A stretch of 64,000 bases of DNA from Vibrio tritonius (GTDB lineage Bacteria > Pseudomonadota > Gammaproteobacteria > Enterobacterales > Vibrionaceae), in the NCBI RefSeq assembly GCF_001547935.1, contig NZ_AP014635.1:248001-312000 (forward strand). Direction: 5' to 3'. Under the pieces are notes generated by a model. The model was not told the origin of the DNA. It did not search any database and worked only from the letters and a program-made list of their open reading frames with translations. Made by a program: the position numbers and the translations under genes. Within the stretch, counting starts at the first letter, position 1. Each line of letters begins with the position of its first letter. This document shows positions 20,322 through 37,805 of the stretch, in pieces.

Positions 20322-21581
20322 ATGAATCTAACTGAATTGAAGAACAGACCAGTGTCTGATCTTGTGAAACTTGGTGAAAGCCTAGGCCTTGAGAATCTAG
20401 CACGCCTGAGAAAACAAGATATCATCTTCTCCATCCTTAAAGCGCACGCAAAAAGTGGTGAAGATATCTTTGGCGACGGGGTGCTGGAAATTCTGCAAGA
20501 CGGTTTTGGTTTCCTACGCAGCGCAGACAGCTCATATCTGGCAGGTCCAGACGATATTTACGTGTCTCCAAGCCAAATTCGCCGCTTTAACTTGCGTACA
20601 GGCGATTCAATCGCCGGGAAAATCCGTCCACCAAAAGAAGGTGAGCGTTACTTTGCACTTCTAAAAGTGAACACGGTTAACGACGATAAGCCTGATAATG
20701 CCCGTAATAAAATCCTATTTGAAAACTTAACTCCGCTACATGCCAACGAACGTATGGTTATGGAACGTGGTAACGGTTCAACAGAGGATATTACGGCACG
20801 TGTTCTCGATTTAGCTGCTCCAATTGGTAAAGGTCAACGTGGTCTTATCGTTGCTCCACCAAAAGCAGGTAAAACGATGTTGCTACAAAACATCGCTCAA
20901 AGTATTGCTTACAACCACCCAGAATGTGAATTGATGGTTCTTCTTATCGATGAACGTCCAGAAGAAGTAACAGAGATGCAGCGTCTTGTTAAAGGCGAAG
21001 TGGTTGCTTCTACGTTTGATGAACCGGCTTCTCGTCACGTACAAGTGGCTGAAATGGTTATCGAGAAAGCAAAACGTCTTGTTGAACACAAAAAAGACGT
21101 GGTTATCTTGCTTGACTCTATCACTCGTCTTGCTCGTGCATACAACACTGTCGTGCCTTCATCAGGTAAAGTCCTGACCGGTGGTGTGGATGCCAATGCG
21201 TTACATCGTCCAAAACGTTTCTTCGGTGCTGCTCGTAATGTTGAAGAGGGTGGTAGCTTAACTATCATCGCTACAGCACTAGTTGATACCGGTTCTAAAA
21301 TGGATGAAGTGATTTACGAAGAGTTCAAAGGTACAGGTAACATGGAACTGCACTTGAACCGTAAGATTGCTGAGAAACGTGTTTTCCCTGCGATTGACTT
21401 CAACCGTTCTGGTACTCGTCGCGAAGAGTTGCTAACTAAGACTGACGAGCTACAGAAAATGTGGATTTTGCGTAAGATTGTTCATCCTATGGGTGAAACT
21501 GATGCAATGGAATTCCTCATTGATAAATTGGCGATGACCAAAACCAACGACGAATTCTTCGACGCGATGCGTCGTCAATAA
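20322..21581 (+). CDS. rho: Transcription termination factor Rho
   Basis: Rho is the hexameric RNA helicase that ends transcription of untranslated RNA. The start at 20322 ([18 protein letters not shown]) gives 419 residues, exactly the E. coli length; the TTG at 20298 is an unneeded extension. The N-terminal helical and cold-shock RNA-binding domains show DGFGFLRS and the primary-site residues. The ATPase core has Walker A APPKAGKT near residue 180, Walker [17 protein letters not shown], the Q-loop/R-loop region [16 protein letters not shown], and [19 protein letters not shown]. The roughly 200-bp leader between trxA and rho is where Rho autoregulates in E. coli. Confidence 0.98.
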   Translation: MNLTELKNRPVSDLVKLGESLGLENLARLRKQDIIFSILKAHAKSGEDIFGDGVLEILQDGFGFLRSADSSYLAGPDDIYVSPSQIRRFNLRTGDSIAGKIRPPKEGERYFALLKVNTVNDDKPDNARNKILFENLTPLHANERMVMERGNGSTEDITARVLDLAAPIGKGQRGLIVAPPKAGKTMLLQNIAQSIAYNHPECELMVLLIDERPEEVTEMQRLVKGEVVASTFDEPASRHVQVAEMVIEKAKRLVEHKKDVVILLDSITRLARAYNTVVPSSGKVLTGGVDANALHRPKRFFGAARNVEEGGSLTIIATALVDTGSKMDEVIYEEFKGTGNMELHLNRKIAEKRVFPAIDFNRSGTRREELLTKTDELQKMWILRKIVHPMGETDAMEFLIDKLAMTKTNDEFFDAMRRQ

Positions 21582-21594
21582 GTCTGATTGGCAG

Positions 21595-21625
21595 AAAAAC
21601 ACCACCTTTTAGGGTGGTGTTTTTG
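21595..21625 (+). terminator. Intrinsic terminator after rho
   Basis: The stem AAAAACACCACC pairs with GGTGGTGTTTTT, with a T tract, 13 bp past the rho stop codon. Confidence 0.88.
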
Positions 21626-21682
21626 TTTGCATTCTTGTTAGTGCTTGCCCACAATTAATAAGAATGAAAATAAGGATTAATT

Positions 21683-22666
21683 ATGCAACAAGGATTGTTG
21701 TACTCGTTTCTTTTATCGCTAGCGCTCTACACAGGTTCGGTCTCTGCCGTAGATATGTCGACGACTGAACAACAGAAATTACTGCAGGATGTTACCCTAC
21801 AGCATAAAGTTGAACAGTTATATGACTACGCGATTCAAGACAATATTGATGCACTGAGTTTTGCGCTTCAAAGGTTGGCTTTACCCCAGCAAGAAGCCGC
21901 CCGTTTTTTGCTATTCCAAAAAATAGAGCAGCAGAACTTGTCGCTTTCTTCTTTATTGGTTGATTTTGTTCAACTGCAGAATCGCATTTTACCTGTCTAT
22001 CAGATAACAGAGAAAGGTGATGGGTATGAGTTCTCTGTTCCTGCCTTCAACTACTCATCCATTGGTCTACGCTTGTTAAAGCATTGGAAACGAGATCAGC
22101 GTGCAGTTGATTTTGTTTTGAAGGCGGAGATGAAAGATCTCAATTTGAAACAGTGGTTGTCTGGCCCCAATCGTATTTCCCATGAAAAATTGTTGATTGA
22201 AGATTTGGATAAACTGTCGGTTGCTGCTATCCAAGGCTTGGTTGATCAACTTACGTCTGTGAAGGTGACAAGTTGGTTGCCTTCTTCAGCGGTTATGGTT
22301 CGTTTGGCGCAAATTAGTCACAATCAAGACATATATAAATTGTTATGGTTAATGCGATCTGACAGTGCTATTGAAGCTGAACTAGAGCGTTTATCTAGCC
22401 GTAAAGATCCATTCGCTATTTCACAATTGATGCTGGCAGCACAAAATCCTCGTCTGAAGGATCTGGCAATACGGGCTTTGGCCCAGGTGGATCCCATGAG
22501 TGATGAAGTAAAACAGTTCTTAGTGGACCGGTTGTCTGATGACAACGATGTAGTGAGCGTCGCGAGAACCTTGGTTGAGCATGGACGACAAAATTGGCTA
22601 CAAGAATTATTAGATTCGAATAAGCATGTGAAAGCCACAGCTATTATGCAGGCGTTGAATCGTTAG
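21683..22666 (+). CDS. Secreted helical-repeat protein of unknown function
   Basis: A 327-residue protein with a typical signal peptide (hydrophobic [19 protein letters not shown], likely cleaved near residue 22), so it is probably periplasmic. The rest is mainly helical. The C-terminal 120 residues (from about [20 protein letters not shown]) read like two or three HEAT/ARM-type repeats, with an '[26 protein letters not shown]' rhythm. I do not recognise a named family. It lies alone between rho and ubiD, with no obvious partner. A start at 21683 follows AAGGA. Confidence 0.75.
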   Translation: MQQGLLYSFLLSLALYTGSVSAVDMSTTEQQKLLQDVTLQHKVEQLYDYAIQDNIDALSFALQRLALPQQEAARFLLFQKIEQQNLSLSSLLVDFVQLQNRILPVYQITEKGDGYEFSVPAFNYSSIGLRLLKHWKRDQRAVDFVLKAEMKDLNLKQWLSGPNRISHEKLLIEDLDKLSVAAIQGLVDQLTSVKVTSWLPSSAVMVRLAQISHNQDIYKLLWLMRSDSAIEAELERLSSRKDPFAISQLMLAAQNPRLKDLAIRALAQVDPMSDEVKQFLVDRLSDDNDVVSVARTLVEHGRQNWLQELLDSNKHVKATAIMQALNR

Positions 22667-22773
22667 ATAGCATAAAAGCCCTCTTTGGAAGAGGATGGTT
22701 TTGTAAAAAAGAAGAAACGAGTTATCGGACTTTTTGTTATACTGGCTTTATCCTAAATAGCGTCGAAACACTC

Positions 22774-24627
22774 ATGATTTTTAAGGATTTACCTGAATTC
22801 ATAGCTTATTTGGAACAAAATGGGCTACTCAAACGTATTGAACATCCTATAGATCCCGACTATGAGATGACAGAAATTAGTGACCGCACGCTTCGTGCTG
22901 GTGGTCCCGCGCTGCTATTCGAAAATCCTATTGGCTACGATATGCCAGTTCTGACCAATTTATTTGGTACGCCAGAGCGTGTTGCTTTGGGCATGGGACG
23001 AGAAGATGTTCAAGGTTTGCGAGAGGTGGGTAAATGGCTTGCTTATCTCAAAGAACCAGAGCCGCCACGTGGATTGAAAGAGGCACTGGAAAAGTTACCG
23101 GTATTCAAACAGGTTTTGAATATGCCAGCTAAGCGCATTCGTCGAGCTGCATGTCAGGAAGTGATCTGGCAAGGCGACGATGTCGACCTCGATAAAATTC
23201 CAGTGATGAGCTGCTGGGCTGATGATGTAGCACCTTTGTTGACTTGGGGACTAACGGTTACCAAAGGACCAACGAAAAAACGGCAAAATATAGGTATTTA
23301 TCGCCAGCAAAAAATAGGCAAGAATAAGATCATCATGCGTTGGCTTGCTCATCGCGGTGGTGCGCTAGACTTCCAAGATTGGCAGGAAGCGAATCCGGGT
23401 AAGCCTTTTCCTGTCTCTGTCGCATTTGGTGCAGACCCAGCCACTATTCTTGCGGCTGTCACTCCTATTCCCGATACATTATCTGAATATGCCTTTGCTG
23501 GGCTTTTACGTGGCAGTCGTTCCGAAGTAACTAAATCCTTAAGTAATGATCTCGATATCCCTGCCAGTGCAGAGCTGGTATTAGAGGGGTACATCGACCC
23601 AAACGAGTATGCTCAAGAGGGACCTTATGGCGATCATACTGGTTATTACAATGAAGTAGAGATGCATCGTGTATTCACAGTGACTCATGTCTCTATGCGC
23701 AAGAAGCCAATTTACCACAGCACTTATACGGGGCGTCCACCGGATGAGCCAGCTGTTTTGGGTGTGGCGCTAAATGAAGTTTTTGTGCCTATCTTGCAAA
23801 AGCAATTTCCAGAGATTACGGATTTCTACTTACCCCCAGAAGGATGTTCGTACCGATTGGCTGTTGTCACGATGAAGAAGCAGTATCCGGGACATGCTAA
23901 GCGGGTAATGATGGGGGTGTGGTCTTTCTTACGTCAATTTATGTATACCAAGTATGTGATTGTCTGTGATGAGAGTGTTGATCCCCGGAACTGGGATGAC
24001 GTTATTAAAGCAATGACGGATAACATGGCGCCGGTTGCTGACTCACTTTTTATTGAAAATACTCCCATCGATTCCCTAGATTTTGCTTCGCCTGTGGTTG
24101 GCCTTGGTTCAAAGTTGGGGATGGATGCCACTATTAAGTGGGAGCCAGAGTTAGAGATGACCCAAATGAATAAGGTGTCATCGAAAACGGGTGCCGAGAT
24201 TTCTTTAATAGAAGCTGTGAAATTGCAATATCCACGAATCCGAGATATTCATTTACCTGAGTCAGCACAAGGACGGTTTATCTTAATTAATATGGAAAAA
24301 GATAAGGCGGGACAATCTGAGGATATACTGCAGGCGGTAATCAATGCATTATCTGACTGCCACGACGTTAAGTTTATTGCCCTTTTCGATTTGGATGTGA
24401 ATATCCAAGATTGGAATGATGTGATCTGGGCAGTCACGACGCGAATGGATCCTGAGCGAGACTCTATTCGTTTGAAAGCAACCGGCGGAAGAAGTTCGTT
24501 GTTAGCGTTGGATGCTACCAATAAATTTATTGGTGAAGTAGAGCGCGAGTGGGGAACACCAATTAAGAAAGATCCTAAACTGGTAGCTAAGATTGATGAA
24601 TTATGGGATGAGTTAGATATCCTATGA
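22774..24627 (+). CDS. ubiD: 4-hydroxy-3-polyprenylbenzoate decarboxylase UbiD, extended form
   Basis: UbiD is the prenylated-FMN decarboxylase of ubiquinone synthesis. Residues 1 to about 455 align closely with E. coli Ubi[24 protein letters not shown] start, [51 protein letters not shown], and the [13 protein letters not shown] active-site segment. The protein is 617 residues against about 497 in E. coli. The extra 120 residues come from a second copy of the C-terminal domain: the segment from about 342 ([18 protein letters not shown]) is echoed from about 482 ([18 protein letters not shown]). The last four bases overlap the ferredoxin gene. Confidence 0.95.
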   Translation: MIFKDLPEFIAYLEQNGLLKRIEHPIDPDYEMTEISDRTLRAGGPALLFENPIGYDMPVLTNLFGTPERVALGMGREDVQGLREVGKWLAYLKEPEPPRGLKEALEKLPVFKQVLNMPAKRIRRAACQEVIWQGDDVDLDKIPVMSCWADDVAPLLTWGLTVTKGPTKKRQNIGIYRQQKIGKNKIIMRWLAHRGGALDFQDWQEANPGKPFPVSVAFGADPATILAAVTPIPDTLSEYAFAGLLRGSRSEVTKSLSNDLDIPASAELVLEGYIDPNEYAQEGPYGDHTGYYNEVEMHRVFTVTHVSMRKKPIYHSTYTGRPPDEPAVLGVALNEVFVPILQKQFPEITDFYLPPEGCSYRLAVVTMKKQYPGHAKRVMMGVWSFLRQFMYTKYVIVCDESVDPRNWDDVIKAMTDNMAPVADSLFIENTPIDSLDFASPVVGLGSKLGMDATIKWEPELEMTQMNKVSSKTGAEISLIEAVKLQYPRIRDIHLPESAQGRFILINMEKDKAGQSEDILQAVINALSDCHDVKFIALFDLDVNIQDWNDVIWAVTTRMDPERDSIRLKATGGRSSLLALDATNKFIGEVEREWGTPIKKDPKLVAKIDELWDELDIL

Positions 24628-24893
24628 CCCATACTGTTATATTGCTTCCTAGTAACATTCAGTTTGAGGTTGAACCTGGGCAAACGGTGTTAGAGGCTGC
24701 GCTCAACCAGCAGATCTCTTTTCCACATCGTTGTCAGGTCGGTGCATGTGCTGCATGCCTATGTCGAAAAGTAGAAGGTGAAGTGAGCTATCAACTTGAG
24801 CCCATGCTGACAGAAAAAGAGCAGCAGTTAGGTTGGGTGTTTGCGTGCCAAGCTTCCCCTGAAAGTGATTTAGTGCTTACTTTTGATGAGTAA
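24624..24893 (+). CDS. Plant-type [2Fe-2S] ferredoxin
   Basis: An 89-residue electron carrier. Cysteines 37, 42, 45 and 75 give the C-X4-C-X2-C-X29-C pattern of plant-type [2Fe-2S] ferredoxins ([14 protein letters not shown] and VFACQA). The ATG overlaps the ubiD stop codon (ATGA), and fre begins 14 bp later, so the three form one operon. It is not a fragment: length and both ends fit a free ferredoxin. Its role is not known to me; it could pass electrons from the adjacent flavin reductase. It resembles the ferredoxin domain of two-domain reductases such as CDP-6-deoxy-glucoseen reductase. Confidence 0.88.
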   Translation: MTHTVILLPSNIQFEVEPGQTVLEAALNQQISFPHRCQVGACAACLCRKVEGEVSYQLEPMLTEKEQQLGWVFACQASPESDLVLTFDE

Positions 24894-24907
24894 GTTTAGA
24901 GGATCCC

Positions 24908-25615
24908 ATGATTATAAATTGTAAAGTAAAGTCGATAGATGCTTTGGCAAGTAATACTTATAAAATTCTTTTGCAGCCAGAAAGCCCTGTTACCTTCAAA
25001 GCAGGTCAATACCTAATGGTTGTTATGGGCTTAAAAGATAAAAGACCATTTTCTATTGCCAATTCTCCAACTAGAGAGAATGAGTTTGAGCTTCATATCG
25101 GAGCATCTGAACATAATGCTTATGCTGGCGAAGTTGTGGAAAAAATGCGTCTTGCATTGACTACTCAAGAAAGTGTTGAGATCGATGTCCCACACGGTAA
25201 AGCATCATTGCAAGAAAGCGAACGCCCACTATTACTAATTGCTGGTGGTACTGGCTTTAGTTACGTACGTTCGATTCTCGATGATGTGGTTGCTAATCAA
25301 TGGCAGCAACCAACATATCTGTACTGGGGAGCAAAAGATAAATCCCAGCTTTATGCTTTTGATGAGCTTGTGGCGATCGCTGATGGACATGACAATATTC
25401 ACTTTATTCCAGTAGTTGAACATCAAGATGACAACTGGCAAGGGAAAGTCGGTAATGTTCTGCAGGCTGTCAGTCAAGATTTCGATACGCTAGAAGAATT
25501 TGATATCTATTTAGCGGGGCGTTTTGAAATGGCTGGAGCGGCTCGTGAACAATTTGTTCTAAATAAACAGGCTAACGCTGATCGTATGTTTGCTGACGCT
25601 TTTGCTTTTATCTAG
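24908..25615 (+). CDS. fre: NAD(P)H-flavin reductase Fre
   Basis: Fre reduces free FMN and riboflavin with NAD(P)H, supplying reduced flavin in the cytoplasm. It is 235 residues (E. coli Fre 233). The flavin-binding barrel shows the RPFSIANSP motif near residue 46. The nicotinamide domain has [20 protein letters not shown] near residue 110 and ends [11 protein letters not shown], like Fre and LuxG. ubiD and fre are neighbours in E. coli too; here a ferredoxin gene is inserted between them. Confidence 0.96.
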   Translation: MIINCKVKSIDALASNTYKILLQPESPVTFKAGQYLMVVMGLKDKRPFSIANSPTRENEFELHIGASEHNAYAGEVVEKMRLALTTQESVEIDVPHGKASLQESERPLLLIAGGTGFSYVRSILDDVVANQWQQPTYLYWGAKDKSQLYAFDELVAIADGHDNIHFIPVVEHQDDNWQGKVGNVLQAVSQDFDTLEEFDIYLAGRFEMAGAAREQFVLNKQANADRMFADAFAFI

Positions 25616-25640
25616 GATTAGGCGGTAGTCATATCATCTA

Positions 25641-25667
25641 AAAAGGGCAAAAATGCCCTTTTTTTCG
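25641..25667 (+). terminator. Intrinsic terminator after fre
   Basis: The stem AAAAGGGCA/TGCCCTTTT has a 4-base loop and a run of T, 25 bp past the fre stop codon. Confidence 0.88.
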
Positions 25668-25698
25668 TCTAATTGCTCATTCAAGCAGCGAACGTGCC

Positions 25699-25762
25699 AT
25701 TTTTTCATTTTTTTTGCAAAAATCGCTTGCGGCTTTTTAATTACTCCCTATAATGCGCCCTC
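25699..25762 (+). promoter_or_regulatory. rRNA operon 1 promoter P1 with UP element and GC discriminator
   Basis: A TTGCGG -35 (25727-25732) and TATAAT -10 (25749-25754), 16-bp spacer, are followed by GCGCCCTC. Just upstream is a T/A-rich stretch (25699-25725) of the kind bound by RNA polymerase alpha subunits. This is the classic layout of a ppGpp-sensitive rRNA P1 promoter. Confidence 0.82.
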
Positions 25763-25843
25763 ACTGACACGGCAGACGCCACAAGGCTTCGGCAGTATCA
25801 GTAAGAGGATAAGACGCTCGAATGAGAAAGTTGAGAAAAGTGT

Positions 25844-25880
25844 TTGACACTGACAACAAAATCGCTAGAATGCACCTCCG
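25844..25880 (+). promoter_or_regulatory. rRNA operon 1 promoter P2
   Basis: A consensus TTGACA (25844-25849) and TAGAAT (25866-25871), 16-bp spacer, followed by GCACCTCCG. It lies about 117 bp downstream of P1, the usual spacing of tandem rrn promoters. Confidence 0.82.
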
Positions 25881-25908
25881 CTTTGAGAGAAAAGTTCTTT
25901 AAAAGCAA

Positions 25909-25920
25909 AGCTCTTTAACA
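25909..25920 (+). promoter_or_regulatory. rRNA antitermination boxA, operon 1 leader
   Basis: AGCTCTTTAACA followed by ATTT is the conserved boxA bound by the NusB-NusE complex, allowing transcription past Rho-dependent stops. A second copy precedes 23S at 27870-27881. Confidence 0.85.
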
Positions 25921-26070
25921 ATTTAAACCTATCAATCTGTGTGGGCACTCGTTGATGATAATCATAGCTTCTTAGGAAGCACAATGGTTTCAATGAACTG
26001 AGTGACCAATCGATACTTTAGTATCGGCACAGTCAATTTATTCAGTATTCATTGAGCCGAAAAAACTTTT

Positions 26071-27622
<1,552 letters not shown>

Positions 27623-27730
27623 ATACGAAGATTATTGCGATGAGTGTTCACACAGATTGATACGGTTTAGTTATAGAGAGCACCGTGTAGATTCCTCTGC
27701 CCTCAGCCGATAACGGCGCAGAGATATTGT

Positions 27731-27806
27731 GTCCCGTTCGTCTAGAGGCCTAGGACACCGCCCTTTCACGGCGGTAACAGGGGTTCGACTCCCCTACGGG
27801 ATACCA
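27731..27806 (+). tRNA. tRNA-Glu (anticodon TTC)
   Basis: A 76-nt cloverleaf from GTCCCGTTCGTCTAGAGG to GGGATACCA with encoded CCA, in the 16S-23S spacer. The anticodon loop reads CTTTCAC. It is the only tRNA in this spacer and is released by processing of the operon transcript. Confidence 0.97.
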
Positions 27807-27869
27807 TCTTTAAGTGTTCTTGCGAGAATATTTAGAAATGGTTTTACTTTTGTAATGAAAGTGAATCTT

Positions 27870-27881
27870 TGCTCTTTAACA
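27870..27881 (+). promoter_or_regulatory. boxA before 23S, operon 1
   Basis: TGCTCTTTAACA followed by ATTT in the spacer, the second antitermination signal of the operon. Sequence from here to the 23S gene (about 275 bp) is repeated in operon 2. Confidence 0.82.
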
Positions 27882-28146
27882 ATTTGGAAAGCTGACAAAA
27901 CAATGTTTTATTTCAATGAAATAGAAGATTGTTTGTAAAGTTCTCAATTGTCTTCTTTATGAAGACAAACAAAAACACATTCAAGTGTTCTTGGATTTAC
28001 TTTTTAAGTAAATGTTCAAAATTGAGTCCGGCAATATCGAGTCTGCAACATGTATAAAAATGCAGACAACCTTGGTGACTAACCTTTGTCTTCACTTTTA
28101 AAAAGTGAAAGCAAACAAGTCAACCCAAAACTCTTTTGGGTTGTAT

Positions 28147-31036
<2,890 letters not shown>

Positions 31037-31202
31037 ACAACACCAAAAGGGTTTTGTACGGACTCGATTAAGACATTTGATTGTGTTTGAACTTTATAAA
31101 ATCAGTTTTCCAGATTTAGGAATAGAATTTATCAACTACATCCTTGTAGTTGACCCTTCGGGCCGCACTAAAGTGCGTTAAATTTTGTTCCAGACAAAAT
31201 TT

Positions 31203-31322
31203 TGCTTGGCGACCATAGCGATTTGGACCCACCTGATTCCATGCCGAACTCAGAAGTGAAACGAATTAGCGCCGATGGTAGTGTGGGGCTTCCCCATGTG
31301 AGAGTAGGACATCGCCAGGCTT
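31203..31322 (+). rRNA. rrf: 5S ribosomal RNA, operon 1
   Basis: A 120-nt gene from TGCTTGGCGACCATAGCG to CATCGCCAGGCT; the ends pair to form helix I. It is identical by eye to the copy at 36814. Confidence 0.95.
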
Positions 31323-31330
31323 TAATCTCG

Positions 31331-31355
31331 CTTGCTTGATGAAATATCAAGCAAG
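31331..31355 (+). other. Hairpin after the first 5S gene, without a T tract
   Basis: CTTGCTTGAT pairs with ATCAAGCAAG around a 5-base loop, but TCACCATAAAG follows, so it is not a good intrinsic terminator. It may be a processing stem, or transcription may run into operon 2. Confidence 0.5.
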
Positions 31356-31390
31356 TCACCATAAAGTTTTAAGTTGATTAGAATTTTATG

Positions 31391-31430
31391 TTGACTTTCA
31401 AAGTGGGTAGCGTAAGATACGCCTCCTGCC
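31391..31430 (+). promoter_or_regulatory. rRNA operon 2 promoter
   Basis: TTGACT (31391-31396), a 16-bp spacer and TAAGAT (31413-31418) are followed by ACGCCTCCTGCC. It corresponds in position to P2 of operon 1. No separate P1-like promoter is visible between the 5S gene and this site. A boxA follows at 31455-31466. Confidence 0.72.
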
Positions 31431-31454
31431 TAAGTGCTAAGACACTGAAAGCAA

Positions 31455-31466
31455 AGCTCTTTAACA
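31455..31466 (+). promoter_or_regulatory. rRNA antitermination boxA, operon 2 leader
   Basis: AGCTCTTTAACA in the same context as in operon 1. Confidence 0.82.
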
Positions 31467-31635
31467 ATTTAAACCTATCAATCTGTGTGGGCACTCGTTG
31501 ATGATAATCATAGCTTCTTAGGAAGCACAATGGTTTCAATGAACTGAGTGACCAATTAAGACTTCGGTCTTAGCACAGTCAATTCATTTCAACTTCGGTT
31601 GAAATATCAGTATTCATTGAGCCGAAAAAACTTTT

Positions 31636-33187
<1,552 letters not shown>

Positions 33188-33248
33188 ATACGAAGATTAT
33201 TGCGATGAGTGTTCACACAGATTGATACGGTTTAATAGAGCACCTAGT

Positions 33249-33325
33249 GGGTCTGTAGCTCAGGTGGTTAGAGCGTTCGCCTGATAAGCGAGAGGTCGGT
33301 GGTTCGAGTCCACTCAGACCCACCA
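33249..33325 (+). tRNA. tRNA-Ile (anticodon GAT)
   Basis: A 77-nt cloverleaf from GGGTCTGTAGCTCAGGTGG to CAGACCCACCA with encoded CCA; the anticodon loop reads CTGATAA. First of two tRNA genes in the spacer of operon 2. Confidence 0.97.
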
Positions 33326-33350
33326 ACATTTCCGTAAGGAAAACAACGAT

Positions 33351-33426
33351 GGGGTTATAGCTCAGCTGGGAGAGCGCCTGCCTTGCACGCAGGAGGTCTG
33401 CGGTTCGATCCCGCATAGCTCCACCA
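33351..33426 (+). tRNA. tRNA-Ala (anticodon TGC)
   Basis: A 76-nt cloverleaf from GGGGTTATAGCTCAGCTGG to TAGCTCCACCA with encoded CCA; the anticodon loop reads CTTGCAC. It follows tRNA-Ile by 25 bp, the standard Ile-Ala spacer pair. Confidence 0.97.
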
Positions 33427-33756
33427 TCTTTAAGCGCATTTGCGTAAGTGTTCTTAAAAATGGTTTCGAAAGAAATCTCTGCTCTTTAACAATTTGGAAA
33501 GCTGACAAAACAATGTTTTATTTCAATGAAATAGAAGATTGTTTGTAAAGTTCTCAATTGTCTTCTTTATGAAGACAAACAAAAACACATTCAAGTGTTC
33601 TTGGATTTACTTTTTAAGTAAATGTTCAAAATTGAGTCCGGCAATATCGAGTCTGCAACATGTATAAAAATGCAGACAACCTTGGTGACTAACCTTTGTC
33701 TTCACTTTTAAAAAGTGAAAGCAAACAAGTCAACCCAAAACTCTTTTGGGTTGTAT

Positions 33757-36646
<2,890 letters not shown>

Positions 36647-36813
36647 ACAACACCAAAAGGGTTTTGTACGGACTCGATTAAGACATTTGAATTGTGTTTG
36701 AACTTTATAAAAACAGTTTTCCAGATTTAGGAATAGAATTTATCAACTACATCCTTGTAGTTGACCCTTCGGGCCGCACTAAAGTGCGTTAAATTTTGTT
36801 CCAGACAAAATTT

Positions 36814-36933
36814 TGCTTGGCGACCATAGCGATTTGGACCCACCTGATTCCATGCCGAACTCAGAAGTGAAACGAATTAGCGCCGATGGTAGTGTGGGGC
36901 TTCCCCATGTGAGAGTAGGACATCGCCAGGCTT
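36814..36933 (+). rRNA. rrf: 5S ribosomal RNA, operon 2
   Basis: A 120-nt gene with the same sequence as the copy at 31203. It is followed by tRNA-Asp. Confidence 0.95.
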
Positions 36934-36978
36934 TAATTTCCATTAGCGAGATGCAAGTCTTGTTAATCTGAACATAGC

Positions 36979-37055
36979 GGAGCGGTAGTTCAGCTGGTTA
37001 GAATACCGGCCTGTCACGCCGGGGGTCGCGGGTTCGAATCCCGTCCGTTCCGCCA
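36979..37055 (+). tRNA. tRNA-Asp (anticodon GTC)
   Basis: A 77-nt cloverleaf from GGAGCGGTAGTTCAGCTGG to CCGTTCCGCCA with encoded CCA; the anticodon loop reads CTGTCAC. It is the last gene of rRNA operon 2. Its 3' end is repeated in degenerate form in the array that follows. Confidence 0.97.
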
Positions 37056-37063
37056 CTTATTTG

Positions 37064-37096
37064 AAAAAGCCTCAGTCGAAAGACTGAGGCTTTTTT
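37064..37096 (+). terminator. Terminator of rRNA operon 2 (first array hairpin)
   Basis: The stem AAAAGCCTCAGTC pairs with GACTGAGGCTTTT around GAAA and is followed by six T. It is the first of five near-identical hairpins spaced about 125 bp apart. Confidence 0.9.
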
Positions 37097-37688
37097 GCAT
37101 TTGATGTTTTTATCGACTGGTTAATGGTGGCATTGCCGTGGGACGAATCCCGGTTGCCCGCAACCCCGGCCGTTCCGCCACTATTTGAAAAAGCCTCAAT
37201 CGAAAGACTGAGGCTTTTTTGCATTTGATGTTTTTTATCGACTGGTTAATGGTGGCATTGCCGTGGGACGAATCCCGGTTGCCCGCAACCCCGGCCGTTC
37301 CGCCACTTATTTAAAAAAGCCTCAGTCAAAAGACTGAGGCTTTTTTGCGTTTGATGTTTTTTATCGACTGGTCAATGGCTGGCATTGCCGTGGACGAATC
37401 CCGGTTGCCCGCAACCCCGGCCGTTCCGCCACTTATTTAAAAAAGCCTCAGTCGAAAGACTGAGGCTTTTTTGCGTTTGATGTTTTTTATCGACTGGTTA
37501 ATGGTGGCATTGCCGTGGGACGAATCCCGGTTGCCCGCAACCCTGGCCGTTCCGCCACTTATTTGAAAAAGCCTCAGTCGAAAGACTGAGGCTTTTTTGC
37601 ATTTGATGTTTTTTTATCGACTGGTCAATGGTTGGCATTGCCGTGGGACGAATCCCGGTTGCCCGCAAACCCGGCCGTTCCGCCACTT
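37064..37688 (+). repeat. Five-unit tandem array of terminator plus tRNA-Asp 3'-end remnant
   Basis: The array has units of 124-126 bp starting at about 37064, 37188, 37313, 37439 and 37565. Each unit has a terminator hairpin like the one after tRNA-Asp, a linker containing ATCGACTGGT(T/C)AATGG, and a segment ending CCGTTCCGCCACTTAT that copies the tRNA-Asp 3' end and its flank. These tRNA-like segments lie at 37138-37180, 37263-37305, 37390-37431, 37515-37557 and 37643-37685. Each keeps a T-arm-like GGGACGAATCCC, then an inserted GGTTGCCCGCAACC palindrome, then the acceptor 3' strand and CCA. Units differ by a few substitutions and single-base indels. E. coli tyrT has a comparable arrangement, repeats beginning with the tRNA 3' end. 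No coding frame in the array looks real. Confidence 0.93.
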
Positions 37689-37756
37689 TATACCACACCG
37701 TGCTGAATGTTTGTTCTGAAGCTCTTCAATAGATGTGTGTGATGTTTGCATGATAC

Positions 37757-37786
37757 AAAAAAAAGCCACTCTTAGAAGAGTGGCTT
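37757..37786 (-). terminator. Intrinsic terminator after pssA
   Basis: AAGCCACTCTT pairs with AAGAGTGGCTT. On the minus strand it ends in a run of T, 20 bp past the pssA stop codon. Confidence 0.87.
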
Positions 37787-37805
37787 AGTTCGTTAGGTAA
37801 TAGAG

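Noticed and set aside
22774..24627. UbiD as a fused or frameshifted pair of genes
   Set aside because: The frame is continuous, the ferredoxin overlap at the end is intact, and the extra part is a clear copy of its own C-terminal domain.
37064..37688. CRISPR array
   Set aside because: Repeats are about 125 bp and nearly continuous, each has a terminator hairpin, there are no unique spacers, and no cas genes are near.
37498..37698. A 66-codon minus-strand frame in the repeat array
   Set aside because: It crosses repeat boundaries, its residues mirror the hairpin and tRNA-like sequence, and its neighbours in the other units are broken.
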